Counted from the first letter of the stretch, positions 35,413 through 45,079 are shown. The stretch is DNA of 64,000 nucleotides from Nocardia neocaledoniensis (GCF_029868625.1 NZ_JARWOJ010000077.1:1-64000); one strand, 5' to 3'. Numbers and translations: made by a program. The notes: a model not told the origin generated them from the letters alone.

Positions 35413-36618
35413 ATGAGCAATTCGACCAAGATCCGGATCGCGTCCGCGCTCTGTTGCGCCGCGCTGACCACTGTTCTCACCGGGTGTGCCGTGAGCGGCA
35501 CCCCGGTCGCCGGTGAACCCGATGTGCGCGGCCTGGAAACCGGCACCTACGCCACCGACCGGCACAGCTACGACGACACCGCCGGCGACGAGGGCGCGCT
35601 GGTCGAGGGGATGCGGATGTCGGGCGCGGTCGTGCCCGCCGTGCGGATCGACCCGTCGCTGTCGCACGGTCGCGGTGGCACCGTCATCCCCGATGTGGAG
35701 CGGGCACTCGATTTCGTCGCCAATGTGTCCAAACCCGTTCTGGAGAACCGGAAGTTCGTCACCGGCTACGCCGCGCTCGGCTCCGACAAGCCCGATCCGG
35801 TCGGCCAGACCCGCCCCTCCGACGACACGACGGCGGTCACCACCGCCCTGCTCCGCTTCCCCGACGCCACCGCGGCCACCCTCGCCGCGCGTGAACTCGA
35901 GGACGTCGACCTCGCGGTCTCGCCGGAGAACCGCAAGCTCGCCTCCACCAAATACCCTGAGGCGTATGTGCATTGGCGTCCGAACGTGCCGACGATCGGC
36001 GCCTTCCTCGCGCACAAGGAATTCGTGATCTCGCTGTTCATCCAGCGCCCACGCGCCGACTCCGCCGACCTCACCGCCTGGGTCGACAAGACCCTCGCCG
36101 CCGAACTCACCCAGCTCGCGACCTTCACCGCCACGCCCCTCGGGGAACTCGAGGAACTTCCCGTCGACGGCGAACGCATGCTGGCCCGAGCCGTCGTCGA
36201 GGATCGCGCCGGCCTCGACCCGGATCAGCACTCCTTCGCGGTCTACAGCCCCACGCACCTGGTGAACAACGCCGACGATCAGGCCGCGCGCCAGCGGCTC
36301 ATCGAGGCCGCCGGTGCCGAGCACATCGCCCTGGTCGACGGCGGATCGGTCACCCGGGTGCGCGACCTGGCCGGCGCGCAGACCCTGATGACCGGCCTCA
36401 TCGACAGTTCCGGCCACTACGACGCCCTGCCAGCGCCCACCGACATCCCCGGCGCCAAATGTCTGCAGCTCAACGACGACGGCGACTCCGAGGAGGAGTA
36501 CAAGTACCGCTGCTACGTCCCCTACAAGCGCTACCTCGGCATCGTCAGCTCCGACCAGGAGCCCGACGTCCGCCAGAAGATCTCCGCCCAGTACGCCCTG
36601 CTGGCGAACAGTCTGTGA
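35413..36618 (+). CDS. Exported lipoprotein, type B of a local family (copy B1; DUF7373-like)
   Basis: A 401-residue lipoprotein with lipobox VLTGC. It belongs to a family with four further members here (36,694, 37,890, 40,939 and 42,171). Shared landmarks are RTL/GLETG-Y near the N-terminus, an HWRP motif (YVHWRPNVPTIG), and a C-terminal pair of Cys (AKCLQ and YRCYVPYKRY) before QKISAQYALLANS. Type B copies carry HWRP followed by a hydrophobic strand. Function unknown; such proteins are very numerous in Nocardia. The ATG at 35413 is preceded by GAGGGG. Confidence 0.85.
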   Translation: MSNSTKIRIASALCCAALTTVLTGCAVSGTPVAGEPDVRGLETGTYATDRHSYDDTAGDEGALVEGMRMSGAVVPAVRIDPSLSHGRGGTVIPDVERALDFVANVSKPVLENRKFVTGYAALGSDKPDPVGQTRPSDDTTAVTTALLRFPDATAATLAARELEDVDLAVSPENRKLASTKYPEAYVHWRPNVPTIGAFLAHKEFVISLFIQRPRADSADLTAWVDKTLAAELTQLATFTATPLGELEELPVDGERMLARAVVEDRAGLDPDQHSFAVYSPTHLVNNADDQAARQRLIEAAGAEHIALVDGGSVTRVRDLAGAQTLMTGLIDSSGHYDALPAPTDIPGAKCLQLNDDGDSEEEYKYRCYVPYKRYLGIVSSDQEPDVRQKISAQYALLANSL

Positions 36619-36693
36619 CCCGTCGAGCCCGCCCGTGTGTCGGCGTGGTGTCGTAGGATTCCGCCGACCATCGATTCGGGGAGGGTGATCGTC

Positions 36694-37893
36694 GTGCGGA
36701 CCCGGGGAATACCGAGAAGGGTGTGCGTCGCGCTGGCGGCCACACTCCTCACCGTGGCCGCGTGCGGCACCGGCGACGAGTCAGCCGAGGCCACCGACCC
36801 GCCGGTCGATCTGGCCTCGCTCGATGTCGGCGGCTACGCCACCCAGCCGCGCGAGGTCGGCGTGGTCGCCAATCTCGATCAGGGCCGGTTCATCGAGGCC
36901 GAGCGGCTCGGCGATTTCGTGCCGACCCCGGCCGATATCGACCCGCGCTTCGTGCACACCAATCCCTCGATCGCGACGGTGTTCCTCGACGCGGAGGCCT
37001 CGCTCGGCAAGATCATGGCCGTCGACCGGTTCGCCGAGACCGCGCCGGATTTCATCGGCGGCTTCGTGAGCTCCGCCGAGACCGAGCGCCAGAACAAGGG
37101 CATCGACATGGTGAACGCGGTCATGATCTTCCCCGACGCGCAGAAGGCCGCCGCGGCGGCCGTCGCCCTCGAGCGCGCCGATTTCGAGTACGCGCCGAAC
37201 AACCAGCCGATCGAGATCCCCGGCTACCCCGCGGCGAAGGCGCATTGGCAGCCCGATCAGCAGTCGATCGGTTCCTGGTTCGCCACCGGCCATCTCGTCA
37301 TCTACACCTGGCTCTACGACTACCTCAAGATCTGGCTGGAGAAGGTGGACAAGCAGGCGCTGCTCGACCTGACGCGCAAGAGCCTCGACACCATCGTCCC
37401 CTCGGTACAGAAGTTCGTCCCCACCCCGAGCGACAAGCTGACCTCGCTGCAACGCGACCGCGACGGCATGCTCGGGCGCACCGCGCCGCGACCACGCGAG
37501 GACTCCTGGATCAATCCGCCGGGCGTCTACGCCGGGCGGACCGCGCGCCACTTCACCTCCGACCCGGTCGCCATGGCGAAGATCATCGACAGCGCCGGCG
37601 TGGATCTGTACGCCAGCGACGGTTCCGACGTCTACCGGGCTCGCGACATCGCGGGCGCTCAGGCGGTTCGCGACGAGATCGGCGGCCTGACCAAGAAGTT
37701 CACCCGCTCCGAGGCGCCGAAGAATCTGCCCTTCGCCCAGTGCAAGGAGTACATCGGCAGGGAGCGGATGGCGGTGCGGTTCTACTGCGCGGTGTCCTAC
37801 GACCGCTACGCCGCCTATGTCTGGTCGAACCAGCTCCTCGACGCCCAGCAGCGGATCTCCGCCCAGTACGCGTTGCTGGTGAACGCCGCATGA
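36694..37893 (+). CDS. Exported lipoprotein, type A (copy A1)
   Basis: A 399-residue lipoprotein with lipobox TVAAC. I chose the GTG at 36694 because GGGGAGGG lies 8 nt upstream. It has the family frame (LDVGGYATQPR, then QCKEYIG, RFYCAVSYDRY and QRISAQYALLV) but an HWQP variant and a DRDGMLGRT segment shared with copy A2 at 40,939. It is followed by type B copy B2 with an ATGA overlap, and the pair is followed by a kinase; the same A-B-kinase order repeats downstream. Confidence 0.84.
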   Translation: MRTRGIPRRVCVALAATLLTVAACGTGDESAEATDPPVDLASLDVGGYATQPREVGVVANLDQGRFIEAERLGDFVPTPADIDPRFVHTNPSIATVFLDAEASLGKIMAVDRFAETAPDFIGGFVSSAETERQNKGIDMVNAVMIFPDAQKAAAAAVALERADFEYAPNNQPIEIPGYPAAKAHWQPDQQSIGSWFATGHLVIYTWLYDYLKIWLEKVDKQALLDLTRKSLDTIVPSVQKFVPTPSDKLTSLQRDRDGMLGRTAPRPREDSWINPPGVYAGRTARHFTSDPVAMAKIIDSAGVDLYASDGSDVYRARDIAGAQAVRDEIGGLTKKFTRSEAPKNLPFAQCKEYIGRERMAVRFYCAVSYDRYAAYVWSNQLLDAQQRISAQYALLVNAA

Positions 37894-39122
37894 GGCGCCG
37901 CGGCACCGCACTGCTCGCGGCCTCGTTGATCACCGTGCTCACCGGCTGCGGTTCGGTGTCCGGCACCGCGACGCCGGCCGAGGTCGATATCCGCACCCTC
38001 GACGTCGGCCCGTATCCGACCGAACCGTACGACGCGCACGACGATCCGAAACTGCCCGACTTCTACGAGATGTACAAGGTCGCCGGGATGCGGATCGCCG
38101 ACTACGTCGTCAACTCCCACGACATCGATCCGCAGATGATCTACGGCAAACGCGCGTCCACCGTGTCCGCCGGGCTGCTCCCGCAGGCCCTCGGCAACGA
38201 CAGCGCGCTCGAACCCGTCGCGAAGAAGCACAAGCTGCTCTACGGGTTCGAATCCAGCGGAGCCTCCGCCGACGCCACGATCAACAGCCCCAGCACGTGG
38301 CCGAGCAAGAAGGACACCACCAAGTTCACCGCGACCACGATGGTCCTGCAGTTCCCCGACGCCGCGGCCGCGACCGCGGCGGCCAAGGAATTCCACGACG
38401 TCGATCTCGCCGCCCAGGAGGGTCGCAACCAGCCCGTCTCGCTGCCGAAACATCCTGCGGCACTGTCGCATTGGCGTCCCGACGCACCCTTCCTGCGTAC
38501 GGTCATGCCGCACGGTCCGTACGTCATCGCCTTCCTGCTCTCGGTCCCGACACCGGATCTGGCGGGCCTCACCACCATGGCCGAGACGGCGTACACCAAG
38601 CAGATCGAGTCACTCGCCAGGACGACGCCCCTGACCGACGAAGAGGTCATGTCGCTGCCCTGGGATCCGGACCGACTGGTCGCACGCACCCTCAATCCCG
38701 AGGAACTGTCGAACCCGGACGGTTCGGGAACCCTGCTCGTCACCGGCAAGCACGGTGTCCTGCACTACTCCGGCGACGCGCTCCCGAGCGATCGGCAATA
38801 CGTCGACCAGCAGCTCACCGCCATGAAGGCCGAGCAGGTCGCGCTCTCGTGGGGTTCGATCGGCATCCGCACGCCGGACCCCGGCACCGCCAAGCGCGCG
38901 GTCGCCGACAAGCTGTTCCCCTGGCGGACCAAGGCCGAGGCCGCCGCGCCGCCCAACGTGCCCGACGCGGTCTGCGTGGAGAACCAGTCGCTGGCCACGA
39001 AAACCCGCTTCAGCTGCATGGTGGCCTACAACCAGTACGTCGGGATCGTCGGCGGCCACCAGCTTCTCGACGCCCACCAGCGCGCGGCCGCGCAGTACGC
39101 CCTCTTCGCCAACACCCGTTGA
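37890..39122 (+). CDS. Exported lipoprotein, type B (copy B2)
   Basis: A 410-residue lipoprotein with lipobox VLTGC and the type B landmarks: RTLDVGPYPTEPYD, LSHWRPDAPFLRTV, a C-terminal Cys pair (AVCVENQ and FSCMVAYNQY) and QRAAAQYALFANT. The ATG overlaps the A1 stop (ATGA). The end lies 84 bp before the kinase gene. It is most similar in landmarks to copies B1 and B3. Confidence 0.85.
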   Translation: MRRRGTALLAASLITVLTGCGSVSGTATPAEVDIRTLDVGPYPTEPYDAHDDPKLPDFYEMYKVAGMRIADYVVNSHDIDPQMIYGKRASTVSAGLLPQALGNDSALEPVAKKHKLLYGFESSGASADATINSPSTWPSKKDTTKFTATTMVLQFPDAAAATAAAKEFHDVDLAAQEGRNQPVSLPKHPAALSHWRPDAPFLRTVMPHGPYVIAFLLSVPTPDLAGLTTMAETAYTKQIESLARTTPLTDEEVMSLPWDPDRLVARTLNPEELSNPDGSGTLLVTGKHGVLHYSGDALPSDRQYVDQQLTAMKAEQVALSWGSIGIRTPDPGTAKRAVADKLFPWRTKAEAAAPPNVPDAVCVENQSLATKTRFSCMVAYNQYVGIVGGHQLLDAHQRAAAQYALFANTR

Positions 39123-39206
39123 GCCGATGACTGCGCACTGTCGCGGCGGCCAGTATGCTCCGCCCGAGAAGCTGAAGCACGGTAACGACTCAGGAGATCG
39201 TAGGAC

Positions 39207-40739
39207 ATGGCGATGAGCCCAGGGACCATCGTCGGCGGGTACCGCATCATCCGCAAGCTGGGCGCCGGCGGCATGGGTTCGGTCTATCTCGCCAGCCACC
39301 CGAGCCTGCCGAGGACCGACGCGCTCAAGATCCTCAGCGGCGAACTCAGCCGCGATCCCGAGTTCCGCGCCCGCTTCGAACGGGAGGCCAATCTCGCGGC
39401 CGGCCTCGACCACCCGAACATCGTCTCGGTCTACAACCGCGGCGAGGAGAACGGTCAGCTCTGGATCGCCATGCAGTTCGTCGAGGGCACCGATGCCGCC
39501 GCCGAACTCGCCCGCGACCCGCAGGCGATGACCCCACTGCGCGCGTTGCGCATCGTCACCGAGGTCGGCAAGGGCCTGGACTTCGCGCACCACCGCGGCC
39601 TGCTGCACCGCGATGTGAAGCCGGCGAACTTCCTGCTGTCGAACACCTACGGCGACGAGGAACGGGTGCTGCTCACCGACTTCGGCGTCGCCAAGTCGAC
39701 CGACGACGCCTCCGAACTCACCCAGACCGGCAGCTTCCTCGCGACCATCGCCTACGCCCCGCCCGAGCAGCTCTCCGGCGGCCAGCTCGACCACCGCGCC
39801 GACATCTACAGCCTGGCCTGCTCGTTCTACAAGCTGCTCACCGGCCAGAACCCTTATCCCGCAACGCAACCAGCCATGGTCATGATGGGCCACCTGCACG
39901 AGCCGCCGCCCCGCCCGACCAGCGTGCGCCCCGGCCTGCCGCCCGCCCTCGACCAGGTCTTCGCCCGCGCGATGGCGAAGAATCCGCACGAGCGCTTCCT
40001 GTCCTGCCGCGAATTCACCGACGCCGCGACGGCCGCTCTCGTTCCCGGATCGAATCCCACGGGCCACCACACGTCACCGACCTACCCGATCCAGGCGCCG
40101 ACCCAGTGGGCGTCCCAGGCACCCACCGTGTCCGAGCGGACCCTCCCGCCCGCCCCGAAGTCGTCGAAGAAGAAGCTCGCGCTCAGCGTCGGCGCCATGG
40201 TCGCGGCCATCGCGGTCGCGGTGGGCGTCGGCGTCTGGGCGGCCAGTGGGGACAGCGGACCCGGCGTCGCCGGCTCGACGACTCCGCCCTCACAGAGCGC
40301 ACTGAGCCCCATCGAACAGGCCCGCCAGGACAACCCCGCCTTCACCGGCAAGACCATCCTGATGGTCGACGTCGACGCCGAGAACAAGGTCGCCACCTAC
40401 CTCGGCGGCACCCTGCAGACCCAATTCCTCCAGGATCTCGGCTTCGTATACAACTTCAACTACACCAAGTCCGGCGACGAGCCCTCCCCCCGTCCGGTGG
40501 CCAGCACCACCGCCCGCCTCGACGTCCCCGACGACAGCTACATCCTCGTCGTCCGCAGCGACGAAAAGGCAGGCGGCGGCGGCCTCCTCGGCCTCCCGTA
40601 CCAGATCACCGGCTCCCGAGCCACCGTCATCCCCGTCGACGACCCCATCACCGTCACCTCCATCCGCACCTGGACCACCAACTCCGAACAAACCCTCCTC
40701 TCCCGCATGCTCCCGATCCTCAAGAGCCGGGTGAAGTAG
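39207..40739 (+). CDS. Membrane Ser/Thr protein kinase with unassigned extracytoplasmic domain (K1)
   Basis: A 510-residue PknB-type kinase. The kinase domain (1-270) has GAGGMGSVYLA, lysine 41 in DALKIL, HRDVKPANF (134-142) and DFGVAKS (158-164), all intact. A Pro-rich juxtamembrane linker follows, then one membrane helix (about 330-350) and an external domain of about 150 residues. That domain contains NPAFTGKTILMVDV, LQTQFLQDLGF, SDEKAGGGGLLGLP and TVTSIRTWTTNSEQ. It is not a PASTA or NHL sensor and I do not recognise it. Copy K2 at 43,484 shares both halves. Likely targets are the nearby FHA proteins. Confidence 0.93.
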   Translation: MAMSPGTIVGGYRIIRKLGAGGMGSVYLASHPSLPRTDALKILSGELSRDPEFRARFEREANLAAGLDHPNIVSVYNRGEENGQLWIAMQFVEGTDAAAELARDPQAMTPLRALRIVTEVGKGLDFAHHRGLLHRDVKPANFLLSNTYGDEERVLLTDFGVAKSTDDASELTQTGSFLATIAYAPPEQLSGGQLDHRADIYSLACSFYKLLTGQNPYPATQPAMVMMGHLHEPPPRPTSVRPGLPPALDQVFARAMAKNPHERFLSCREFTDAATAALVPGSNPTGHHTSPTYPIQAPTQWASQAPTVSERTLPPAPKSSKKKLALSVGAMVAAIAVAVGVGVWAASGDSGPGVAGSTTPPSQSALSPIEQARQDNPAFTGKTILMVDVDAENKVATYLGGTLQTQFLQDLGFVYNFNYTKSGDEPSPRPVASTTARLDVPDDSYILVVRSDEKAGGGGLLGLPYQITGSRATVIPVDDPITVTSIRTWTTNSEQTLLSRMLPILKSRVK

Positions 40740-40803
40740 GTGAGGTAGGACACACTCCGAACGGTTCCCGGCCGCGAAAAGAATTCTCACGCGGGCACCG
40801 TGG

Positions 40804-40821
40804 GCTCACGGCACAGTGAGC
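40804..40821. promoter_or_regulatory. 18-bp inverted repeat upstream of the second lipoprotein-kinase unit
   Basis: GCTCAC at 40,804-40,809 and GTGAGC at 40,816-40,821 are perfect complements separated by six bases, the layout of a dimeric-regulator operator. A second inverted repeat (GCGACCGC 40,892-40,899 and GCGGTCGC 40,910-40,917) lies closer to the start codon at 40,939. Both fall in the 199-bp gap that must hold the promoter of copy 2. There is no direct evidence of binding. Confidence 0.4.
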
Positions 40822-40938
40822 AGACGGATCGGTGTGAGTGCTATCTTCTCTCCAGCGCTCGGGTATGTAGCTGTGGAGGCTCCGGGCCGCTGCGACCGCT
40901 GAGCACGACGCGGTCGCCTCACCACGGAGGGGAATCAC

Positions 40939-42171
40939 ATGAGGAGAACGAGTTCGGCGCTGCTCGCTGCCGGTCTCGCTGTGGCGATGGTGGCGACCGC
41001 TGGATGCGGGTCCGACAGTGGGGAGTCGTCGGCCGAGCAGACAATCGACCTGAGCAAACTCGACGTGGGCAATCTCCCCGTCGAGCCGAAGGTCTATGGA
41101 AAACCGACCAACATGGATATGGCGGGCATGGTCGAGGCCATGCGCATCGGTAATGCGATGCCGCTGCCCATGGAGATCGAGCCCGAGGCGAAATACTCCG
41201 CGTCGGCCATGGGCAGCGCCGTCCGCATTTTCGTCGACTTCGAGTCCGCCGCGATCAAGTCGCGAATGAGCGCCGACGCAGCGAAATTGAATGAACGAGC
41301 GCCGGGATTCATCACAGGATTCGTCACGACGGCGCGTTCCAACGCGGAACCGGCCCTCGCCTATGAACTCGACAACATCGCGATGCTGTTCAACACTGAA
41401 CAGGATGCCGCGAAGGCCGCCGAAGCCTTCGCCGCCGAAGAGGCGGCCACCGATCCGGACGCGTACTTCCCGCAGGTCGGAACGGGTGTCGGCCACCTCA
41501 ATGACGTCCGTGCGCAGATGAGCCCGAAGTGGCCGGGCATGATCAAGTCCTGGAAGCCCGTCGGCCGGTTCGTGATCTTCACCTACGTGTACGACAGCGT
41601 CATGGGCACCTTGAAGACCGCGGACGAACAGAAGCTGATAGCACGGGCGCAGAAGAGCATCAACAAGATCGCGCCGGCGCTGCAGAAATTCACCCCGACG
41701 CCGGTCGACAAAATGATGGACCTCGACGTCGATCCCGACGGCATGCTCGGCCGTGCGATGCACACGATCTCTCTCGACTCGAACCAACGCGGAATTCCCG
41801 GAGTTTACGATCGCAACGGCGGTCTCCAACTGACCGGTGATACCGAAGACATGTCGAAATTGTTCGAGGAGAGCGGGGTCGACCGTGTCTCCTGGCAGGG
41901 AAACTTCGTCTTCCGCGCCAAGGACCCCGCCGGCGCGGCGAAGATCGTGGACTACTTCGGCGATTCCTCGAAGTTCCTGCGTGACGCCCCGGCACCGGCG
42001 AACCTGCCCACCGCGAAATGCCTCGAATACATCGGCCCCGACAAGTTCGCGACGAAGTACTACTGCAGCGTCGCCTACGACCGCTATGCCACTCAGGTCG
42101 CCGCGACGCAGCTGATCGATGTGCATCAGCGGGTCGCGGCCCAGTACACGATTCTCGCGAAGGCCAAGTGA
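40939..42171 (+). CDS. Exported lipoprotein, type A (copy A2)
   Basis: A 410-residue lipoprotein with lipobox ATAGC. Landmarks shared with A1 are SKLDVGNLPVEP, PDGMLGRAM, IPGVYDRN (compare PPGVYAGR), CLEYIGPDKF, YYCSVAYDRYA and HQRVAAQYTIL. It is richer in Met than A1 and has drifted considerably, so the duplication is not recent. GGAGGGG precedes the ATG. Function unknown. Confidence 0.84.
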   Translation: MRRTSSALLAAGLAVAMVATAGCGSDSGESSAEQTIDLSKLDVGNLPVEPKVYGKPTNMDMAGMVEAMRIGNAMPLPMEIEPEAKYSASAMGSAVRIFVDFESAAIKSRMSADAAKLNERAPGFITGFVTTARSNAEPALAYELDNIAMLFNTEQDAAKAAEAFAAEEAATDPDAYFPQVGTGVGHLNDVRAQMSPKWPGMIKSWKPVGRFVIFTYVYDSVMGTLKTADEQKLIARAQKSINKIAPALQKFTPTPVDKMMDLDVDPDGMLGRAMHTISLDSNQRGIPGVYDRNGGLQLTGDTEDMSKLFEESGVDRVSWQGNFVFRAKDPAGAAKIVDYFGDSSKFLRDAPAPANLPTAKCLEYIGPDKFATKYYCSVAYDRYATQVAATQLIDVHQRVAAQYTILAKAK

Positions 42172-43421
42172 TGCGGAACAAATTTCAAGGATCGTCGATG
42201 CCTTCGACACGAACCCGTGTGGTGAGCTGCTTGGCCATCGCGGTGACCGCTGCGCTGACCGCCTCCGGATGCGGCACCACGAACGGCACCGCGGCACCCG
42301 GCGAACTGGATGTTCGCACTCTGGATGTGGGCTCGTACGCGGCGGCCACCGCGCCGTTGGATATGCGGTACGACTACCACAACGATCTATCCGGCGCGAT
42401 GAATCTCGCCATTATGCGCCTGTCCGACCACGTCGTCACAGGCGTCGATATCGACCCACTGATCAAATTCGGTACCGGGTCCATCGCCATCACGGACGCC
42501 GAGAAGGCCACCGATGTGCTGGCGAACGTCAACAAGCCTGTGCTGGAACGAAATCGGATGCAGTTCGGTTTCGCCAGCAGCTCGACCGACAAACAGGACG
42601 ACAAGTCGACGAAGGCGGTGCCCGGCTCCACCTTCACCACCGTCACGGTGATGCAGTTCCCCGACGACGAGACGGCGAAGCGCGCCGCCACCGAGATCGA
42701 GGAAACCGACTTCGCCGTCGCCGCCGACAAGAACGAGCGCGTACCGCTGTCCAAGTATCCTGCGGCGCATACGCATTGGCGTCCCGGTGTCGCTACGATC
42801 GGGTCCACACTGGCGTACGGCCGCTATGTCATCAACCTCTATCTCGGTACGCCGGAGGCGAATCTCAGCGCGTTGACCGCTCTGACGGAGAAGGTCTACG
42901 CGGCACAGCTGCCGCTGTTGGACCAGATCCCCGCGCTGAGTCCGACCGAGATGCTGTTCCTGCCGGACGATCCGGACCAGATGCTGCGCCGCACACTCAA
43001 TCCCGACGGCTTCGGGTCACCGAGCATCGGACAGCAGGCAGCGCTGAATGTCCGGGGCTTCCTCCACAAGGTGGGCCCGCAGAGCCATTGGAAGACCGTG
43101 CTGACCGACGCGGGCGTCGACCGGTTCTCCCTGTCCATCGCGATGTCCAGTGCGACCATGCTGTTCCGCGCCCGCGACGAAGACTCGGCAGGCAAGCTCA
43201 TCACACAGATTCTCGCGCGCGTCTACCCGGCTCCCGCGGCTCCGCCGGCGGCGGTACCGGACGCACTGTGCGGTGAAGATCCCGACGACGACTACAAGAC
43301 CAAGCGTTTCCGGTGCGCGGTGACCTATCGCCAGTACGTGGCGACTGTCGAAAGCGACCAGCTGGCCGACGCGCATCAGCGCGCCGCGGCACAGTACGCG
43401 CTGCTCGCGAACAGCCAGTAG
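42171..43421 (+). CDS. Exported lipoprotein, type B (copy B3)
   Basis: A 416-residue lipoprotein with lipobox TASGC. Type B landmarks are RTLDVGSYAAA, THWRPGVATIGS, LCGEDPDDDYKTKRFRCAVTY (Cys pair) and HQRAAAQYALLANS. The ATG at 42171 shares one base with the A2 stop (TGATG); an ATG at 42198 (MPSTRTRVVSCLA) would give a more typical signal peptide. It ends 62 bp before kinase K2. Confidence 0.84.
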   Translation: MRNKFQGSSMPSTRTRVVSCLAIAVTAALTASGCGTTNGTAAPGELDVRTLDVGSYAAATAPLDMRYDYHNDLSGAMNLAIMRLSDHVVTGVDIDPLIKFGTGSIAITDAEKATDVLANVNKPVLERNRMQFGFASSSTDKQDDKSTKAVPGSTFTTVTVMQFPDDETAKRAATEIEETDFAVAADKNERVPLSKYPAAHTHWRPGVATIGSTLAYGRYVINLYLGTPEANLSALTALTEKVYAAQLPLLDQIPALSPTEMLFLPDDPDQMLRRTLNPDGFGSPSIGQQAALNVRGFLHKVGPQSHWKTVLTDAGVDRFSLSIAMSSATMLFRARDEDSAGKLITQILARVYPAPAAPPAAVPDALCGEDPDDDYKTKRFRCAVTYRQYVATVESDQLADAHQRAAAQYALLANSQ

Positions 43422-43483
43422 TACGACTCGGACCACCGCGTCAACGTGAACATCCCTTCGAAGCGCGACAGGAGACGATCAGG

Positions 43484-45079
43484 GTGGCGATAACCCCTGG
43501 GACTGTCATCGGCGGTTACCGCATCGAGCGAATCCTGGGTGCCGGCGGCATGGGATCGGTCTATCTGGCCAAACATCCCAGCCTGCCGCGCATGGACGCG
43601 CTCAAGATCCTCAGTCCGGAGCTCTCCCGCGACGCGGAGTTCCGTGCCAGGTTCGAGCGCGAAGCCAATCTCGCCGCGGGCCTGGATCATCCGAACATCG
43701 TCTCGGTGTACAACCGCGGCGAGGAGCACGGCCAGCTCTGGATCGCGATGCAGTACATCGAGGGTACGGACGCGTCGGCGGAGATGACGCGGGACCCCCA
43801 TTCGATGAATCCCCTTCGGGCCCTGCGGATTGTCACCGAGGTCGGTAAGGGCCTTGACTACGCTCACCGAAAGGGCTTGCTGCATCGGGACGTGAAGCCC
43901 GCCAACTTTCTGCTTTCCTCCGCTGTCGCCGGTGAAGACGAGCGGGTCCTGCTGACGGACTTCGGTGTCGCCAAATCCAATGACGACGCGTCCGAACTCA
44001 CCCAGACCGGAAGCTTCCTGGCGACGATCGCTTACGCGCCACCGGAGCAATTGGCAGGCGGCTCCCTGGACCACCGCGCCGACATCTACAGCCTGGCCTG
44101 CTCGTTCTTCAAACTGCTGACCGGCCGGAATCCCTACCCGGCCACCCAGCCCGCGATGGTCATGATGGGGCACCTGCACGAGCCCCCACCGGCCGCCACG
44201 TCGGTCAATCCTGGTCTGCCACCGGCCATCGACGGGGTCTTCGCCCGGGCATTGGCGAAGAATCCTGCGGAGCGGTTCGCATCCTGCCGGGAATTCACCG
44301 ACGCTGCAGCCGGTGTCCTGATGCCCGGCCACAACCCGGTGGCGACGAATACTTCGCCCACCTACCCGGTTCAGGTCTTCGATCAGGGGCCGCACAACCG
44401 GTTCAGTCCGATCTCCACCACGGGACCACGCACGGCGGTGACTCCGTTGCCGATGGACCCGGCGACGGGGCCCGGGGCCCGGCCCGCCGCCAAGAGCCGA
44501 TCACGTCTGCTCATCACGGGTGCGGCCGTGGCCGTCGTCGCGGTGGCGGCCGCCGTCGGGATCTTCGCTATGTCCGGCGGCGATGAGCCGGCGGGCGGAA
44601 CGGCCGGTTCCACCGTCGCCCAGAAGCCCATCGACCGCGCCCGCACCGCGAACCCAGGGTTCGCCGGGAAGTCCGTCGCCATGGTCGATATCACCGACGG
44701 CACCAGCCTGGACCCGAACATCTCGGTGTATCTGTCGCCGACCCTGCAAACGACCTTCCTGAGCGATCTGGGTCTGGCGTACAACCCGATGTTCACCAAG
44801 GCCGCGGACGAACCGTCACCGCGCGCGGTGTCGAAGGACGATCGATACACGATCTTCTCGAAGTTCAAGAGCAACAACTACATCATCGCCGTCCGAACCG
44901 ACGAAAAGGCCGGCGGCGGAGGACATCTCGGCATGCCTGGTTCGATCGCCTCCTCCGAGGCGACAGTCATCGTCGTCGACGATCCGGCGACGGTGACAGC
45001 GATCAGGAACTGGACCGACAAGTCCGAACAGCAATTGGTCGACCACTTGGTCCCACTGCTCAGCAAGCAGATCAAATAG
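43484..45079 (+). CDS. Membrane Ser/Thr protein kinase with unassigned extracytoplasmic domain (K2)
   Basis: A 531-residue close paralogue of K1. The kinase domain is nearly the same (GAGGMGSVYLAKH, DALKILSPELSRD, HRDVKPANF and DFGVAKSNDD). The linker differs, then a membrane helix (LLITGAAVAVVAVAAAVGIF) and the same external domain follow (NPGFAGKSVAMVDI, LQTTFLSDLGL, TDEKAGGGGHLGMP and TVTAIRNWTDKSEQ). I chose the GTG at 43484 (MAITPGTVIGGYRIERILG); a longer reading lacks similarity to K1. It converges on esxT with a shared 20-bp-stem terminator. Confidence 0.93.
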   Translation: MAITPGTVIGGYRIERILGAGGMGSVYLAKHPSLPRMDALKILSPELSRDAEFRARFEREANLAAGLDHPNIVSVYNRGEEHGQLWIAMQYIEGTDASAEMTRDPHSMNPLRALRIVTEVGKGLDYAHRKGLLHRDVKPANFLLSSAVAGEDERVLLTDFGVAKSNDDASELTQTGSFLATIAYAPPEQLAGGSLDHRADIYSLACSFFKLLTGRNPYPATQPAMVMMGHLHEPPPAATSVNPGLPPAIDGVFARALAKNPAERFASCREFTDAAAGVLMPGHNPVATNTSPTYPVQVFDQGPHNRFSPISTTGPRTAVTPLPMDPATGPGARPAAKSRSRLLITGAAVAVVAVAAAVGIFAMSGGDEPAGGTAGSTVAQKPIDRARTANPGFAGKSVAMVDITDGTSLDPNISVYLSPTLQTTFLSDLGLAYNPMFTKAADEPSPRAVSKDDRYTIFSKFKSNNYIIAVRTDEKAGGGGHLGMPGSIASSEATVIVVDDPATVTAIRNWTDKSEQQLVDHLVPLLSKQIK

